Shown here in pieces: positions 7,354-14,440 of a DNA stretch of 29,186 bases. Position 1 is the first letter of the stretch; every line of letters begins with the position of its first letter. Made by a program: the position numbers and the translations under genes. The notes under the pieces are model-generated. The model did no database searches. It was not told the DNA's origin and was given only the letters and a program-made list of their open reading frames with translations. Source of the stretch: JABMRF01 sp964434235 (GTDB lineage Bacteria; Patescibacteriota; Patescibacteriia; UBA11705; JABHMO01). The stretch spans positions 1 through 29,186 of the forward strand of contig CAYSUN010000009.1 in NCBI GenBank assembly GCA_964434235.1, read 5' to 3'.

Positions 7354-8394
7354 ATGAAGTTATCTTTATTTGATTACAACTTACCCAAAAACAGAATTGC
7401 CAATAAGCCGGCCTCACCAAGAGATAGTTCGAAGCTTTTAGTTTACAATAAAATTAATGACCGAATAGTTCATGATTCATTTTTAAATTTGCCAAAATAT
7501 TTAACCCAAAATGATGTTTTGGTTTTTAACAATACTAAAGTATTGCCAGCTAGATTACTCGGCAATAAAGAAAGTGGGGGACGAGCTGAAATCCTATTAT
7601 TGAAACAAATCAATGACTCTGAATGGGAGGCTATGCTTGGGACAAGAAAGCCCAAAATTGGCCTAAAATTGCTTTTTAAGCATAATTTACAAGCTTCATT
7701 AGTAAATCAACTTTCCAACAAAACTTGGACTGTAAAATTCAATTTTTCAGATTCTAAATTATTCAATATTATTCATAAAATTGGGCAAGTTCCACTGCCT
7801 CCATATATTGAGTCAACTCAAAGTCAAAAAAATCTCAAAAAACAATATCAAACAATTTTTGCGAAAACTGAAGGTTCGTCAGCTGCGCCAACAGCTAGTT
7901 TACATTTCACCAATCGATTATTAAGAAAAATAAAAAAAACTGGTTGCCAACTTGAATTTATCACACTACACGTTGGGCTTGGTACATTTGAACCTGTAAA
8001 CACTGAAAAAATCGAAGATTTTCAAATCCATAGTGAACTTATTCAAATTGATAAATCTACAGTCGAGAACTTATTAAAAGCCCAAAAACAAAGCAAGCGA
8101 ATCATTGCTGTTGGTACGACGGCTGTCCGAACGCTTGAATCTATTTTCAACAATCCTGACATCCCAGTTAAAAATTATTCAACTCCAACTAATATTTTTA
8201 TATATCCTGGTTATAAATTTAAATTTGTGGACGCCATAATTACTAATTTTCATTTACCAAAATCCAGTTTATTAATACTGGTCAGTGCCTTTATTGGACG
8301 AACAAAAACTTTAGCATTATACAACCGAGCCATTAAATTAAAATATCGTTTTTTCAGTTTTGGTGATGGCATATTTTTAATTAACGAAAAATAA
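7354..8394 (+). CDS. queA: S-adenosylmethionine:tRNA ribosyltransferase-isomerase
   Basis: 346 aa, full length for QueA, which transfers and isomerises the ribosyl part of SAM onto 7-aminomethyl-7-deazaguanine in tRNA, giving epoxyqueuosine. Typical segments are the N-terminal FDYNLPKNRIA, then VFNNTKVLPARL, GGRAEILLL, a PLPPYI segment, EGSSAAPTASLHFT, TLHVGLGTFEPV and ITNFHLPKSSLL. They appear in family order with no break. The start ATG has no Shine-Dalgarno site, like most core genes here. A terminator lies upstream and another follows at 8427, so it is probably monocistronic. No other queuosine gene is in the window. Confidence 0.96.
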   Translation: MKLSLFDYNLPKNRIANKPASPRDSSKLLVYNKINDRIVHDSFLNLPKYLTQNDVLVFNNTKVLPARLLGNKESGGRAEILLLKQINDSEWEAMLGTRKPKIGLKLLFKHNLQASLVNQLSNKTWTVKFNFSDSKLFNIIHKIGQVPLPPYIESTQSQKNLKKQYQTIFAKTEGSSAAPTASLHFTNRLLRKIKKTGCQLEFITLHVGLGTFEPVNTEKIEDFQIHSELIQIDKSTVENLLKAQKQSKRIIAVGTTAVRTLESIFNNPDIPVKNYSTPTNIFIYPGYKFKFVDAIITNFHLPKSSLLILVSAFIGRTKTLALYNRAIKLKYRFFSFGDGIFLINEK

Positions 8395-8426
8395 TAATCT
8401 ACCAACAATCTAATTATTCAAATTAC

Positions 8427-8455
8427 AAAAGTGTTTTATGCACTTTTTCTTTTCC
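8427..8455 (+). terminator. Terminator of queA
   Basis: AAAAGTG (8427-8433) pairs with CACTTTT (8441-8447), 7-nt loop, T-rich tail. AT-rich and weaker than the other hairpins. Confidence 0.6.
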
Positions 8456-8523
8456 TTAATTTTTAATGGTATTTTCTAAATAACACACTCTTTTTCCTTG
8501 TATTTAAGCAAAACTTTATCAAC

Positions 8524-8551
8524 TTGTTTTTAAGTCAAAATTTGATATAAT
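8524..8551 (+). promoter_or_regulatory. Extended -10 promoter predicting a leaderless AMMECR1 mRNA
   Basis: TTGTTT (8524-8529), 16-nt spacer, TATAAT (8546-8551) with TG at 8543-8544. Only 8 nt separate the -10 from the ATG at 8560, so transcription should begin within a few bases of the start codon. No Shine-Dalgarno site is present. Confidence 0.75.
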
Positions 8552-8559
8552 TTAAGCGT

Positions 8560-9096
8560 ATGAAATTTGATGATTCTCAAAAGCAAGAGCTTCTCGAATA
8601 TGCGAGAAGATCTCTAATTAACATAGTCAAAGACGGAAAAAGAATTGAAGAAGATTGTCCTGATTCCAACTATTTAGAATCAGCAGGAGTTTTTGTAACT
8701 CTTTACAAAAACAAAGAGCTTCGTGGTTGCGTTGGTTATATTGAACCGTATACCAGCATTTGGGATTCAATTTTAGACAACACTATTGCGGCTGCCACTA
8801 ATGACATTCGATTTACTGATGTTTTGCCAGAAGAGCTAGAAGACATTTGGCTGGAAATTTCGATTTTAACTCCACCCAAAGAATGCAAACTAGAAGAAAT
8901 TGAAGTTGGAAAAAATGGCGTAGTAATTCAACAAGGTGCAAATAAAGCTACTTATTTACCTCAAGTTTGGGAATCTATGCCAGAGAAAAACAAATTCCTT
9001 GACTCACTTTGCCTAAAAGCAGGTTTAGATAATAATTGCTGGCAAAACAAGACAACTGTAATAAAAAAATACGAAGCCATCGTCTTTTCTGAATAA
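8560..9096 (+). CDS. AMMECR1-domain protein (AmmeMemoRadiSam protein A type)
   Basis: 178 aa, one AMMECR1 domain. The hallmark LRGCVGY is at residues 54-60, preceded by GVFVTLYKN and followed by AAATNDIRF and EISILTPP, all in the expected order. The biochemical role of the family is not established. It is known to co-occur with, or be fused to, LigB/Memo-like proteins and a radical SAM enzyme, which suggests a modification pathway. A LigB-like protein is encoded at 19735-20532 of this window, but no radical SAM gene is visible. The start is backed by a -10 box 8 nt upstream. The next gene starts 37 nt downstream and is probably co-transcribed. Confidence 0.93.
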   Translation: MKFDDSQKQELLEYARRSLINIVKDGKRIEEDCPDSNYLESAGVFVTLYKNKELRGCVGYIEPYTSIWDSILDNTIAAATNDIRFTDVLPEELEDIWLEISILTPPKECKLEEIEVGKNGVVIQQGANKATYLPQVWESMPEKNKFLDSLCLKAGLDNNCWQNKTTVIKKYEAIVFSE

Positions 9097-9133
9097 TAAA
9101 TTTAAAAATAATTAAGCATATCAGTATAAAATT

Positions 9134-10117
9134 ATGAATCAAACATCACTTGTTAATGAACTGAACGGAAAAAGCTCCAACAAGGCTTTTATTAAAGATT
9201 TCGAAACAAATCAAAAATTAACTAATGAACAATACGCAATTAAAAGTTTACGCCACGGCATAACAGCCAATGGTAAATCCTACATCGATTTAGTTTTAAC
9301 AGACAAAAGTGGGGAAGTGGCTGGTAAAATTTGGGAAAACAATATTGATAATTGTCAAAAAACCGAAATTGGAAAAGTCGTTGAAATATCAGGCTCAGTA
9401 GATGAATTTAGAGATAAGCACCAAGTCAATATCTCTTTTTTGCAAAACTGTGAAAAATTCGACTTAAGTAATTTTTTGCCAACTTCTACTAAAGATTTAG
9501 ACTTACTTTGGAAAACTATTTTGGCTAATATCAAAATGGTTAAAGATAAAAATCTTAAAAAGTTATTACAGAATTTTTTTGATGATTCTGAATTTACTGA
9601 ACAATTTAGAAAAGCCCCAGGAGCAGAATTTATTCATCACGCTTACATTGGCGGGTTAATGGAACACGTAGTTGAAATGTTAAACTTAGCCAACACAATT
9701 TTAATTGATAATGAAGATTTAGATAAAGACTTACTTATTACTGGTGTTTTACTTCACGACATTGGCAAAATGCAAGAATTGGCCGTAGAACACACAATTT
9801 ACCGAACAATTGAAGGAACATTAGCTGGACACATATCACTCGGTACAATTGAAATTGACAAACAAATTGCTACAATAAAAAACTTTCCACGAGAACTTCG
9901 CGCTAAAATATTAAATATTATTCTAAGCCATCACGAAAGGCTAGAATTTGGCAGTCCTGTTAGACCGATGACACCAGAAGCTTTTGCACTCTGTTACATT
10001 GATAATCTTTCAGCCAAAGTAAATACCGCTAGAAAAGTTGTAAACGATAACCAAAATTCTGATGCAGAATACAGTGATAAAAACTTTGCTTTAGACACTA
10101 AGTTATTTTTAAAATAA
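9134..10117 (+). CDS. YhaM-type 3'-5' exoribonuclease (OB fold + HD domain)
   Basis: 327 aa, the usual length for YhaM. Residues about 15-110 form an OB-fold nucleic-acid-binding domain (DLVLTDKSGEVAGKIW). An HD phosphohydrolase/nuclease domain follows from about 160, with HHAYIGGLMEHV (His177), LLHDIGK (His208-Asp209), GHISLG and ILSHHERLEFGSP as metal-binding elements. The family degrades RNA, and single-stranded DNA, from the 3' end and uses a metal-bound HD site. It follows AMMECR1 by 37 nt. No Shine-Dalgarno site. All HD ligands appear intact, so it should be active. Confidence 0.93.
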   Translation: MNQTSLVNELNGKSSNKAFIKDFETNQKLTNEQYAIKSLRHGITANGKSYIDLVLTDKSGEVAGKIWENNIDNCQKTEIGKVVEISGSVDEFRDKHQVNISFLQNCEKFDLSNFLPTSTKDLDLLWKTILANIKMVKDKNLKKLLQNFFDDSEFTEQFRKAPGAEFIHHAYIGGLMEHVVEMLNLANTILIDNEDLDKDLLITGVLLHDIGKMQELAVEHTIYRTIEGTLAGHISLGTIEIDKQIATIKNFPRELRAKILNIILSHHERLEFGSPVRPMTPEAFALCYIDNLSAKVNTARKVVNDNQNSDAEYSDKNFALDTKLFLK

Positions 10118-10192
10118 TTACATTCAGAACTTCTGACAAAAATATATTGATTAAATTAACAAGCAAGTAAATTTTTTAAAATAAAAACTTAA

Positions 10193-10360
10193 ATGAAAAT
10201 AAAACATTTTATTACAATAACAATAATTTGCGGATTAATAGTTTTATTCTTTTTTCCAGAACCTGAAACAAATTTTTTGTATTACAGTTTGACTGCGTTG
10301 TTTTTTATAGTTTTAACAATTTTTTTAATTTTTATTTCTCAAAGAAAAAAGAGTAAATAA
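10193..10360 (+). CDS. Small two-helix membrane protein
   Basis: 55 aa from ATG 10193 to TAA 10360. Two hydrophobic segments (about residues 6-21 and 30-49) are separated by a short PEPET loop and followed by a basic QRKKSK tail, which predicts both ends in the cytoplasm. No family recognised. It lies 6 nt before the MgtE-type gene and is probably co-transcribed with it, so an accessory membrane role is possible but unproven. No Shine-Dalgarno site, as for its neighbours. Confidence 0.6.
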   Translation: MKIKHFITITIICGLIVLFFFPEPETNFLYYSLTALFFIVLTIFLIFISQRKKSK

Positions 10361-10366
10361 ATCTTT

Positions 10367-10915
10367 ATGAAAAAACTTTTATATGCAAATGATCAATCTG
10401 AATCGCTTGCAACTTTAATAAAGCTACGAATACCGATCTTGGTAGTTGGTTTAATTTTTGGCATTGGAATTTCCTACATAACTTCTAATTTTGAAAAAGT
10501 TCTTTCCCAAAATATTCAAATTGCTTTTTTCTTGCCCTTTATTGTCTATATTGCTGATGCGGTAGGCACACAGACAGAAACTATTTACGCTAGAAACCTA
10601 AAATCCAACAATGCGAAATTCAGCAAATATATTTGGAAAGAATTAATACTTGGCCTGATCGTTGGTTTAATTTTTGGCTTTTTTTCTAGCCTTGTTATTC
10701 TACTTTGGATTCATAATTTTTTGCTAGCAATTAGCGTTGGTCTTGCTTCTTGCGTAGCCATAGCAGTTGCACCGCCAGTTGCTCTAATCGTAACCCAATC
10801 ATTTCAAAATGCTCGAAAAGATCCAGCGGTCAGCTCAGGACCAATAACAACTGTTTTGCAAGATATGCTCAGCGTACTAATTTATGGTGTTATTGCAACC
10901 TTAATAATTTTGTAA
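10367..10915 (+). CDS. Stand-alone MgtE-type divalent cation channel domain
   Basis: 182 aa, matching only the transmembrane domain of MgtE magnesium channels. Helices lie at about 24-40, 50-66, 94-113, 118-146 and 163-182. The family signatures ADAVGTQTETI (equivalent to the GGNxGTQ pore motif) and DPAVSSGPITTVLQD are present. The N-terminal cytosolic and CBS domains, which sense Mg2+ and gate the channel in classical MgtE, are absent and not encoded just upstream. It is therefore either a constitutively gated or otherwise regulated Mg2+/divalent transporter. It follows the small membrane protein by 6 nt. Confidence 0.85.
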   Translation: MKKLLYANDQSESLATLIKLRIPILVVGLIFGIGISYITSNFEKVLSQNIQIAFFLPFIVYIADAVGTQTETIYARNLKSNNAKFSKYIWKELILGLIVGLIFGFFSSLVILLWIHNFLLAISVGLASCVAIAVAPPVALIVTQSFQNARKDPAVSSGPITTVLQDMLSVLIYGVIATLIIL

Positions 10916-10950
10916 AAAAAGGCCCCCAACGAAATTAATCGTCAGGGGTC
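10914..10950 (-). terminator. Minus-strand terminator with wobble pairs
   Basis: On the minus strand 10950-10939 pairs with 10932-10921 (CCCC-UG-ACGA against UCGU-UG-GGGG). Two G-U wobbles and one A-C mismatch fit an RNA stem, and a run of seven T follows. It serves the gene ending at 10965. Confidence 0.7.
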
Positions 10951-10964
10951 AGTAGCGTGGCTAC

Positions 10965-11132
10965 CTAATTCTCAGGTTTACTCCGTTGAAAAAAAAACAA
11001 GCATCCGACCAAAAAACCGACGGCGGCATATCCTTCTGGACGGAAGTATTGCACCAACGGTGTTTGTGTTACTGCACTGACTGCAAACCCCATGGCCATC
11101 AAACCAAAGCACATTTTACCGAGAAAATTCAT
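10965..11132 (-). CDS. Small membrane protein with its own promoter and ribosome binding site
   Basis: 55 aa starting at the ATG at 11132, chosen because GAGGTG (11139-11144) lies 6 nt upstream; a longer frame to 11171 would place this site inside the gene. Two hydrophobic stretches (about 2-20 and 32-48) flank the loop PLVQYFRPEG, and the tail is basic/polar (RSKPEN). No family recognised. The first helix with an A-V-S-A-V-T end could also be a signal peptide, but a second membrane helix follows. It is monocistronic: consensus extended promoter, strong ribosome binding site, terminator. Its GC is well above that of the genes on either side. Confidence 0.7.
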   Translation of the reverse strand: MNFLGKMCFGLMAMGFAVSAVTQTPLVQYFRPEGYAAVGFLVGCLFFFQRSKPEN

Positions 11133-11138
11133 AGATGA

Positions 11139-11144
11139 CACCTC
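11139..11144 (-). promoter_or_regulatory. Ribosome binding site deciding the start at 11132
   Basis: Minus-strand GAGGTG lies 6 nt before the ATG, one of the few Shine-Dalgarno sites in the window. Confidence 0.7.
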
Positions 11145-11181
11145 AAAGTTGAATGAAATTATTCTTTTCAAAATACACTAT

Positions 11182-11210
11182 AATATATCATATTTTTTAA
11201 TTTTTGTCAA
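11182..11210 (-). promoter_or_regulatory. Near-consensus extended -10 promoter
   Basis: Minus-strand TTGACA (11210-11205), 17-nt spacer, TATATT (11187-11182) preceded by TGA. It drives the small membrane protein gene at 10965-11132. Confidence 0.82.
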
Positions 11211-11292
11211 CACAAGACCTAATTTTACTGTAAAATTAAACACTTTTCAATACCAACTTTATGAGCTTTATAAACTTTTAACTTTATATTTT

Positions 11293-12510
11293 ATGTCCGA
11301 CCAATACGGCTATGACAACGAAAAAATAAACATTATCATGCTAAACATGTCCAGTTTTTGGGATTGGGATCATGGTATTGTAAATCGAAATTATAACGTA
11401 TTACACACCTTAGCCAAGGAAGATCGCATTGGTAAAATTATTGGCGTAGATTTTCTTCCGATCGGCTGGAAAAAAGCGGCCAAACATTATGTACAAAACA
11501 TACTTTGGGAAATCAAAAGTGCAGAAATGGTTTATGGCGATTTAACAAGTGCCTGTTATCAGCGAACTGATAAGATTTACGCTTACTCAACAATCGACTC
11601 AATATTTTCATTCAAAAAAGTTGCCAAAGAATTAAAACGAATAGAAAAAATTTTGAATTTGAAAAATATTGTATTTTGGTCATATAATCCGATTTTTACA
11701 GAATTCATTAATCATTTAAATGAAAAAATGTTTATTTTTGATACTGTTGATAATTGGAGCGAACACCCACAATATACTAAGCTTATAAGCAAAACAAGAT
11801 TAATCAATAATTACAAAAAAATTGCAGACAAAGCTGATTTAATTTTTACAGTTTCCGATCAACTTAAAGACTTTTACCAAGAAATGGATCGCCAAAAAGA
11901 TGTTCATTGGATACCTAATGGCGTAAATTTTGATTTGTTTAATGATCCAGAAAATCTAAAATTAGATACCCAAATTAATGATTTAGAAAATAAAATTATA
12001 GGCTATTTCGGAACAATTGAGAATCGTCTGGATCTTGATTTGATTGCCAAATTAGCCAAAGATCACAAAGACAAAGACATTGTACTTTGCGGTCCTATTT
12101 GGCCAACAATCAAGCATGAATTTAACAAAAAAATCAGTAACTTAAAAAATGTACACACCACAGGCAGAATTCCTTACAATCAAGCTCCAAGCTATATTAA
12201 CAGATTTGATGTTGCCATTATTCCACACAAAACAAATAATTTTATTAAATCAACAAATCCAATGAAAATGTTTGAATATTTGGCATGTGGCAAACCAGTC
12301 GTAACAACAAAAGGAGCAGGGGTAGATATGTTTAAAGATTTTATGTACATTACTAATGATCATCAACAATTTTCAAATTACATCAACCAAGCCTTGAAAG
12401 AAGATAACCTACAGCTACAAGCTGAAAGACGAGAAGCTGTTCGAGAACATTCATGGAAAGCGCGAGTTGATAAAATGGTAGATTTAATGTTTAAAAAACT
12501 CAAAACTTAA
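11293..12510 (+). CDS. GT4-like (GT-B fold) glycosyltransferase
   Basis: 405 aa from the ATG at 11293. An open frame back to 11092 is discounted because it crosses the divergent promoter and the opposite gene's start. The N-terminal half has FDTVDNWSEHPQY, seen in a group of bacterial family-4 glycosyltransferases. The C-terminal half has WIPNGVNFDLF, GYFGTIENRLDLDLI, HTTGRIPYNQAPSY, DVAIIPHK and the nucleotide-sugar-binding end MKMFEYLACGKPVVTT. It is predicted to add a sugar to a surface polysaccharide or lipid-linked oligosaccharide at the inner membrane face; donor and acceptor are unknown. It opens a cluster with a GT2 enzyme and an O-antigen-ligase-like protein. No Shine-Dalgarno site; a TATAAA lies at 11269-11274. 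Confidence 0.88.
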   Translation: MSDQYGYDNEKINIIMLNMSSFWDWDHGIVNRNYNVLHTLAKEDRIGKIIGVDFLPIGWKKAAKHYVQNILWEIKSAEMVYGDLTSACYQRTDKIYAYSTIDSIFSFKKVAKELKRIEKILNLKNIVFWSYNPIFTEFINHLNEKMFIFDTVDNWSEHPQYTKLISKTRLINNYKKIADKADLIFTVSDQLKDFYQEMDRQKDVHWIPNGVNFDLFNDPENLKLDTQINDLENKIIGYFGTIENRLDLDLIAKLAKDHKDKDIVLCGPIWPTIKHEFNKKISNLKNVHTTGRIPYNQAPSYINRFDVAIIPHKTNNFIKSTNPMKMFEYLACGKPVVTTKGAGVDMFKDFMYITNDHQQFSNYINQALKEDNLQLQAERREAVREHSWKARVDKMVDLMFKKLKT

Positions 12511-12547
12511 AAGTAATTTACACAAAATATTTCACACTTTTTCTATG

Positions 12548-12636
12548 GACCGATACGAAGTGAGTGGAGAAAAATGTAATAATTTTCACTTATTTCTCCA
12601 TTAAAGTCGAAATGACAAGTAGGATTACATTTTTCA
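12548..12636. repeat. 89-bp palindromic REP-like repeat, copy 1
   Basis: Identical to 12690-12778 except for one base (12582 A versus 12724 G). It starts GACCGATACGAAGTGAGTGG and contains a perfect 12-bp inverted repeat, 12569-12580 with 12624-12635 (GAAAAATGTAAT/ATTACATTTTTC). The two halves carry the same core in opposite orientation (TCGAC...GGAGAAA), as in REP/BIME-type elements built from TCATTTCGAC. Confidence 0.9.
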
Positions 12637-12646
12637 AAAAACTCAA

Positions 12647-12691
12647 AACACCACCCTGTCTTTTCGATTGAACACCACATTGTCTTTTCGA
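12647..12691. repeat. Short tandem repeat between the two REP-like copies
   Basis: A 21-nt unit at 12647-12667 recurs at 12671-12691 with two mismatches. It ends in TGTCTTTTCGA, a near match to the TGTCATTTCGA core of the flanking elements, so it looks like partial copies of the same element. Confidence 0.75.
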
Positions 12692-12778
12692 CCGATACGA
12701 AGTGAGTGGAGAAAAATGTAATAGTTTTCACTTATTTCTCCATTAAAGTCGAAATGACAAGTAGGATTACATTTTTCA
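12690..12778. repeat. 89-bp palindromic REP-like repeat, copy 2
   Basis: 88 of 89 bases match copy 1 in the same orientation, offset 142 bp. Inverted arms are 12711-12722 and 12766-12777. It ends 20 nt before the start of the GIY-YIG gene. Confidence 0.9.
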
Positions 12779-12798
12779 TTAATTTATCAGTAGTTATT

Positions 12799-13095
12799 AT
12801 GAAGAAAGAACATAATTACTGGGTTTACATAGTTTCAAGTAACAACAAACTAATATACATTGGTGTAACAAATAACATTAGGAGAAGATACAAGGAACAT
12901 TGGCTAAGAATCACTCCTGGATTCACTCAAAAATACAACTGCTGCAATCTAGTATATTTTGAACACTTTAAGTATATTAACGATGCTATTGCCAGAGAAA
13001 AACAACTTAAAAGATGGCGACGCGAAAAAAAAGTTGCTCTAATCGAAAAAAATAATCCAACATGGAAAAATCTAGTTTTAGAATGGGAAGATTGA
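12799..13095 (+). CDS. Small GIY-YIG nuclease-domain protein
   Basis: 98 aa from the ATG at 12799; an open frame to 12706 is rejected because it would translate the repeat element. The single domain begins WVYIVSSNN and has KLIYIGVTNNIRRRYKEHW, where the GIY-YIG pair is represented by VYI and YIG, with the catalytic Arg in IRRRYKEH. AIAREKQLKRWRREKKVALI supplies the conserved Glu region. It belongs to the stand-alone group sometimes annotated as excinuclease-like or UPF0213-like. It is expected to cut DNA, but the target is unknown. It lies directly downstream of a duplicated palindromic repeat and 4 nt ahead of a glycosyltransferase gene, breaking into a polysaccharide cluster. Ends with TGA. 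Confidence 0.88.
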   Translation: MKKEHNYWVYIVSSNNKLIYIGVTNNIRRRYKEHWLRITPGFTQKYNCCNLVYFEHFKYINDAIAREKQLKRWRREKKVALIEKNNPTWKNLVLEWED

Positions 13096-13099
13096 ATTT

Positions 13100-13990
13100 A
13101 TGAAATTATCAATAATCATAGTAACTTGGAATGTCCGAGATCTAGCGCATCGATTGCTAGATTCAATTTTTCAATTTACTGACAACCTTGAATACGAAAT
13201 AATTGTAGTTGATAATGATTCAAAGGACGGAACTGTCAAATATTTACAAAACCATTTTGGGCCATGGCTAAAAAAAGGACAACTGACAATCATAGACAAT
13301 AATTTTAATTTTGGGTTTGCTAAAGCTAACAATCAAGGTCTAAAAATTGCCAAAGGGGAATATATTCTTTTCATGAATCCTGATATGGAAATTTTAGAAA
13401 ATAGTTTCAAAAAAATAGTTGAATTCATGGACCAAACACCGAACGTTGGATTAGCAACTTGCCGACTACTTTACGGTGATAGAACTATCCAACCAAACAT
13501 CAAAAATAATCCTAACTTTTTTGATCAATTTTTAATTTTAATGAAACTTCATCACTTTTTAGCAAATTTACCTTGCTTAAAAAATTACTTACAAAAAAGT
13601 TTTAATTATACTGATAAAAAATACGTTGAACAAATTATGGGGGCTTTTGCCTTTACGCGCAAAGCAATAATGGATAAGATAAATGGGTGGGACGAAGATT
13701 ATTGGTTATGGTGGGAAGACTTACAATTATGCAAAGATATTCAAAAGCTAGAAGCAGACATTGTTTATTTGCCAATTACAGAAGTAATTCACTACGAAGG
13801 TAAAAGTTTCGCCCAAACATTTGGCTGGCAAAAGCAAAAAAAGTTTAACAAAGGTATGCTTACATATTTCAAAAAAAACAAACCTTTTATCCAATATCTA
13901 TTATTATTGCTATTTCAACCGATCAGTTTTATCCTAACAAAATTAACTACTTTATTTAAAATAAAACCTAAGTCACAATCAAAAATATGA
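13100..13990 (+). CDS. Family 2 glycosyltransferase, rhamnosyltransferase (WbbL)-like
   Basis: 296 aa. The GT-A fold is shown by SIIIVTWNVRDL at the N-terminus, VVDNDSKDG at about 36-44, NFGFAKANNQG and the metal-binding motif FMNPDME near residues 91-97. The region EQIMGAFAFTRKAIMDKINGWDEDYWLWWEDLQLC is the typical acceptor and base segment (W-x-E-D). A hydrophobic stretch near 256-276 may anchor it to the membrane. It likely transfers a sugar in surface polysaccharide synthesis. It is preceded by the GIY-YIG gene by 4 nt and overlaps the next gene by 4 nt (ATGA), so it is translationally coupled downstream. Confidence 0.93.
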   Translation: MKLSIIIVTWNVRDLAHRLLDSIFQFTDNLEYEIIVVDNDSKDGTVKYLQNHFGPWLKKGQLTIIDNNFNFGFAKANNQGLKIAKGEYILFMNPDMEILENSFKKIVEFMDQTPNVGLATCRLLYGDRTIQPNIKNNPNFFDQFLILMKLHHFLANLPCLKNYLQKSFNYTDKKYVEQIMGAFAFTRKAIMDKINGWDEDYWLWWEDLQLCKDIQKLEADIVYLPITEVIHYEGKSFAQTFGWQKQKKFNKGMLTYFKKNKPFIQYLLLLLFQPISFILTKLTTLFKIKPKSQSKI

Positions 13991-14427
13991 TCATTATCCA
14001 CGAAAATCAAATTTCCCACGAACCGATTATTGATCTTTGTGCCAATAATCACCTAAGCAATGATTTGAAAGATGCTATAAAAGATTTCATTATAGAAAAC
14101 AAACAAAAATCAATGATTGACGGTCGCCCAATTTACATATTTTATGTTAGCGGATTAGCAGAATTGCATCATAGAAAATTTATTGATTATTTGAAAAAGT
14201 TATTTCACAAACGCTTACCGGATAAATTTGTTTTGCGTAAAGGCACATTTGCGAAATATCCAATTGCTCATTACTGGATTCAATCTGGTCCATTAATTAT
14301 TGATTTAGCTATTAAACAATTTGTTGATAAAAACATCAACCTCAATCCTGAATTGCAAAGTCTTCTAGATCACAGTTGTTTTATTTGTGATAATGAAAAT
14401 AATCCATTTTATCAACTTTACAGTTAA
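13987..14427 (+). CDS. Protein of unknown function in the polysaccharide cluster
   Basis: 146 aa; the ATGA overlap with the GT2 gene fixes the start and implies coupling. I do not recognise the family with confidence. The central segment KFVLRKGTFAKYPIAHYWIQ followed by GPLIIDLAIKQFV has the H-Y-W...G...I-I-D-L...Q-F layout seen in some papain-like or transglutaminase-like proteins, where His and Asp belong to a catalytic triad. Cys18 could be the nucleophile but is not in a typical helix-start context. No signal peptide or membrane segment. It probably works with the glycosyltransferases or the ligase, but the role is unknown. Confidence 0.7.
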   Translation: MIIIHENQISHEPIIDLCANNHLSNDLKDAIKDFIIENKQKSMIDGRPIYIFYVSGLAELHHRKFIDYLKKLFHKRLPDKFVLRKGTFAKYPIAHYWIQSGPLIIDLAIKQFVDKNINLNPELQSLLDHSCFICDNENNPFYQLYS

Positions 14428-14440
14428 ATTCCACACAATC

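Noticed and set aside
11092..11292. N-terminal extension of the GT4-like glycosyltransferase
   Set aside because: It would cover the divergent promoter at 11182-11210 and part of the opposite gene, and its residues do not fit the family; the ATG at 11293 is better.
12548..12778. Insertion sequence or CRISPR
   Set aside because: Two 89-bp copies with internal inverted repeats but no transposase and no repeat-spacer regularity; a REP-like element fits better.
12706..12798. N-terminal extension of the GIY-YIG protein
   Set aside because: It is translated from the palindromic repeat; the domain itself starts right after the ATG at 12799.
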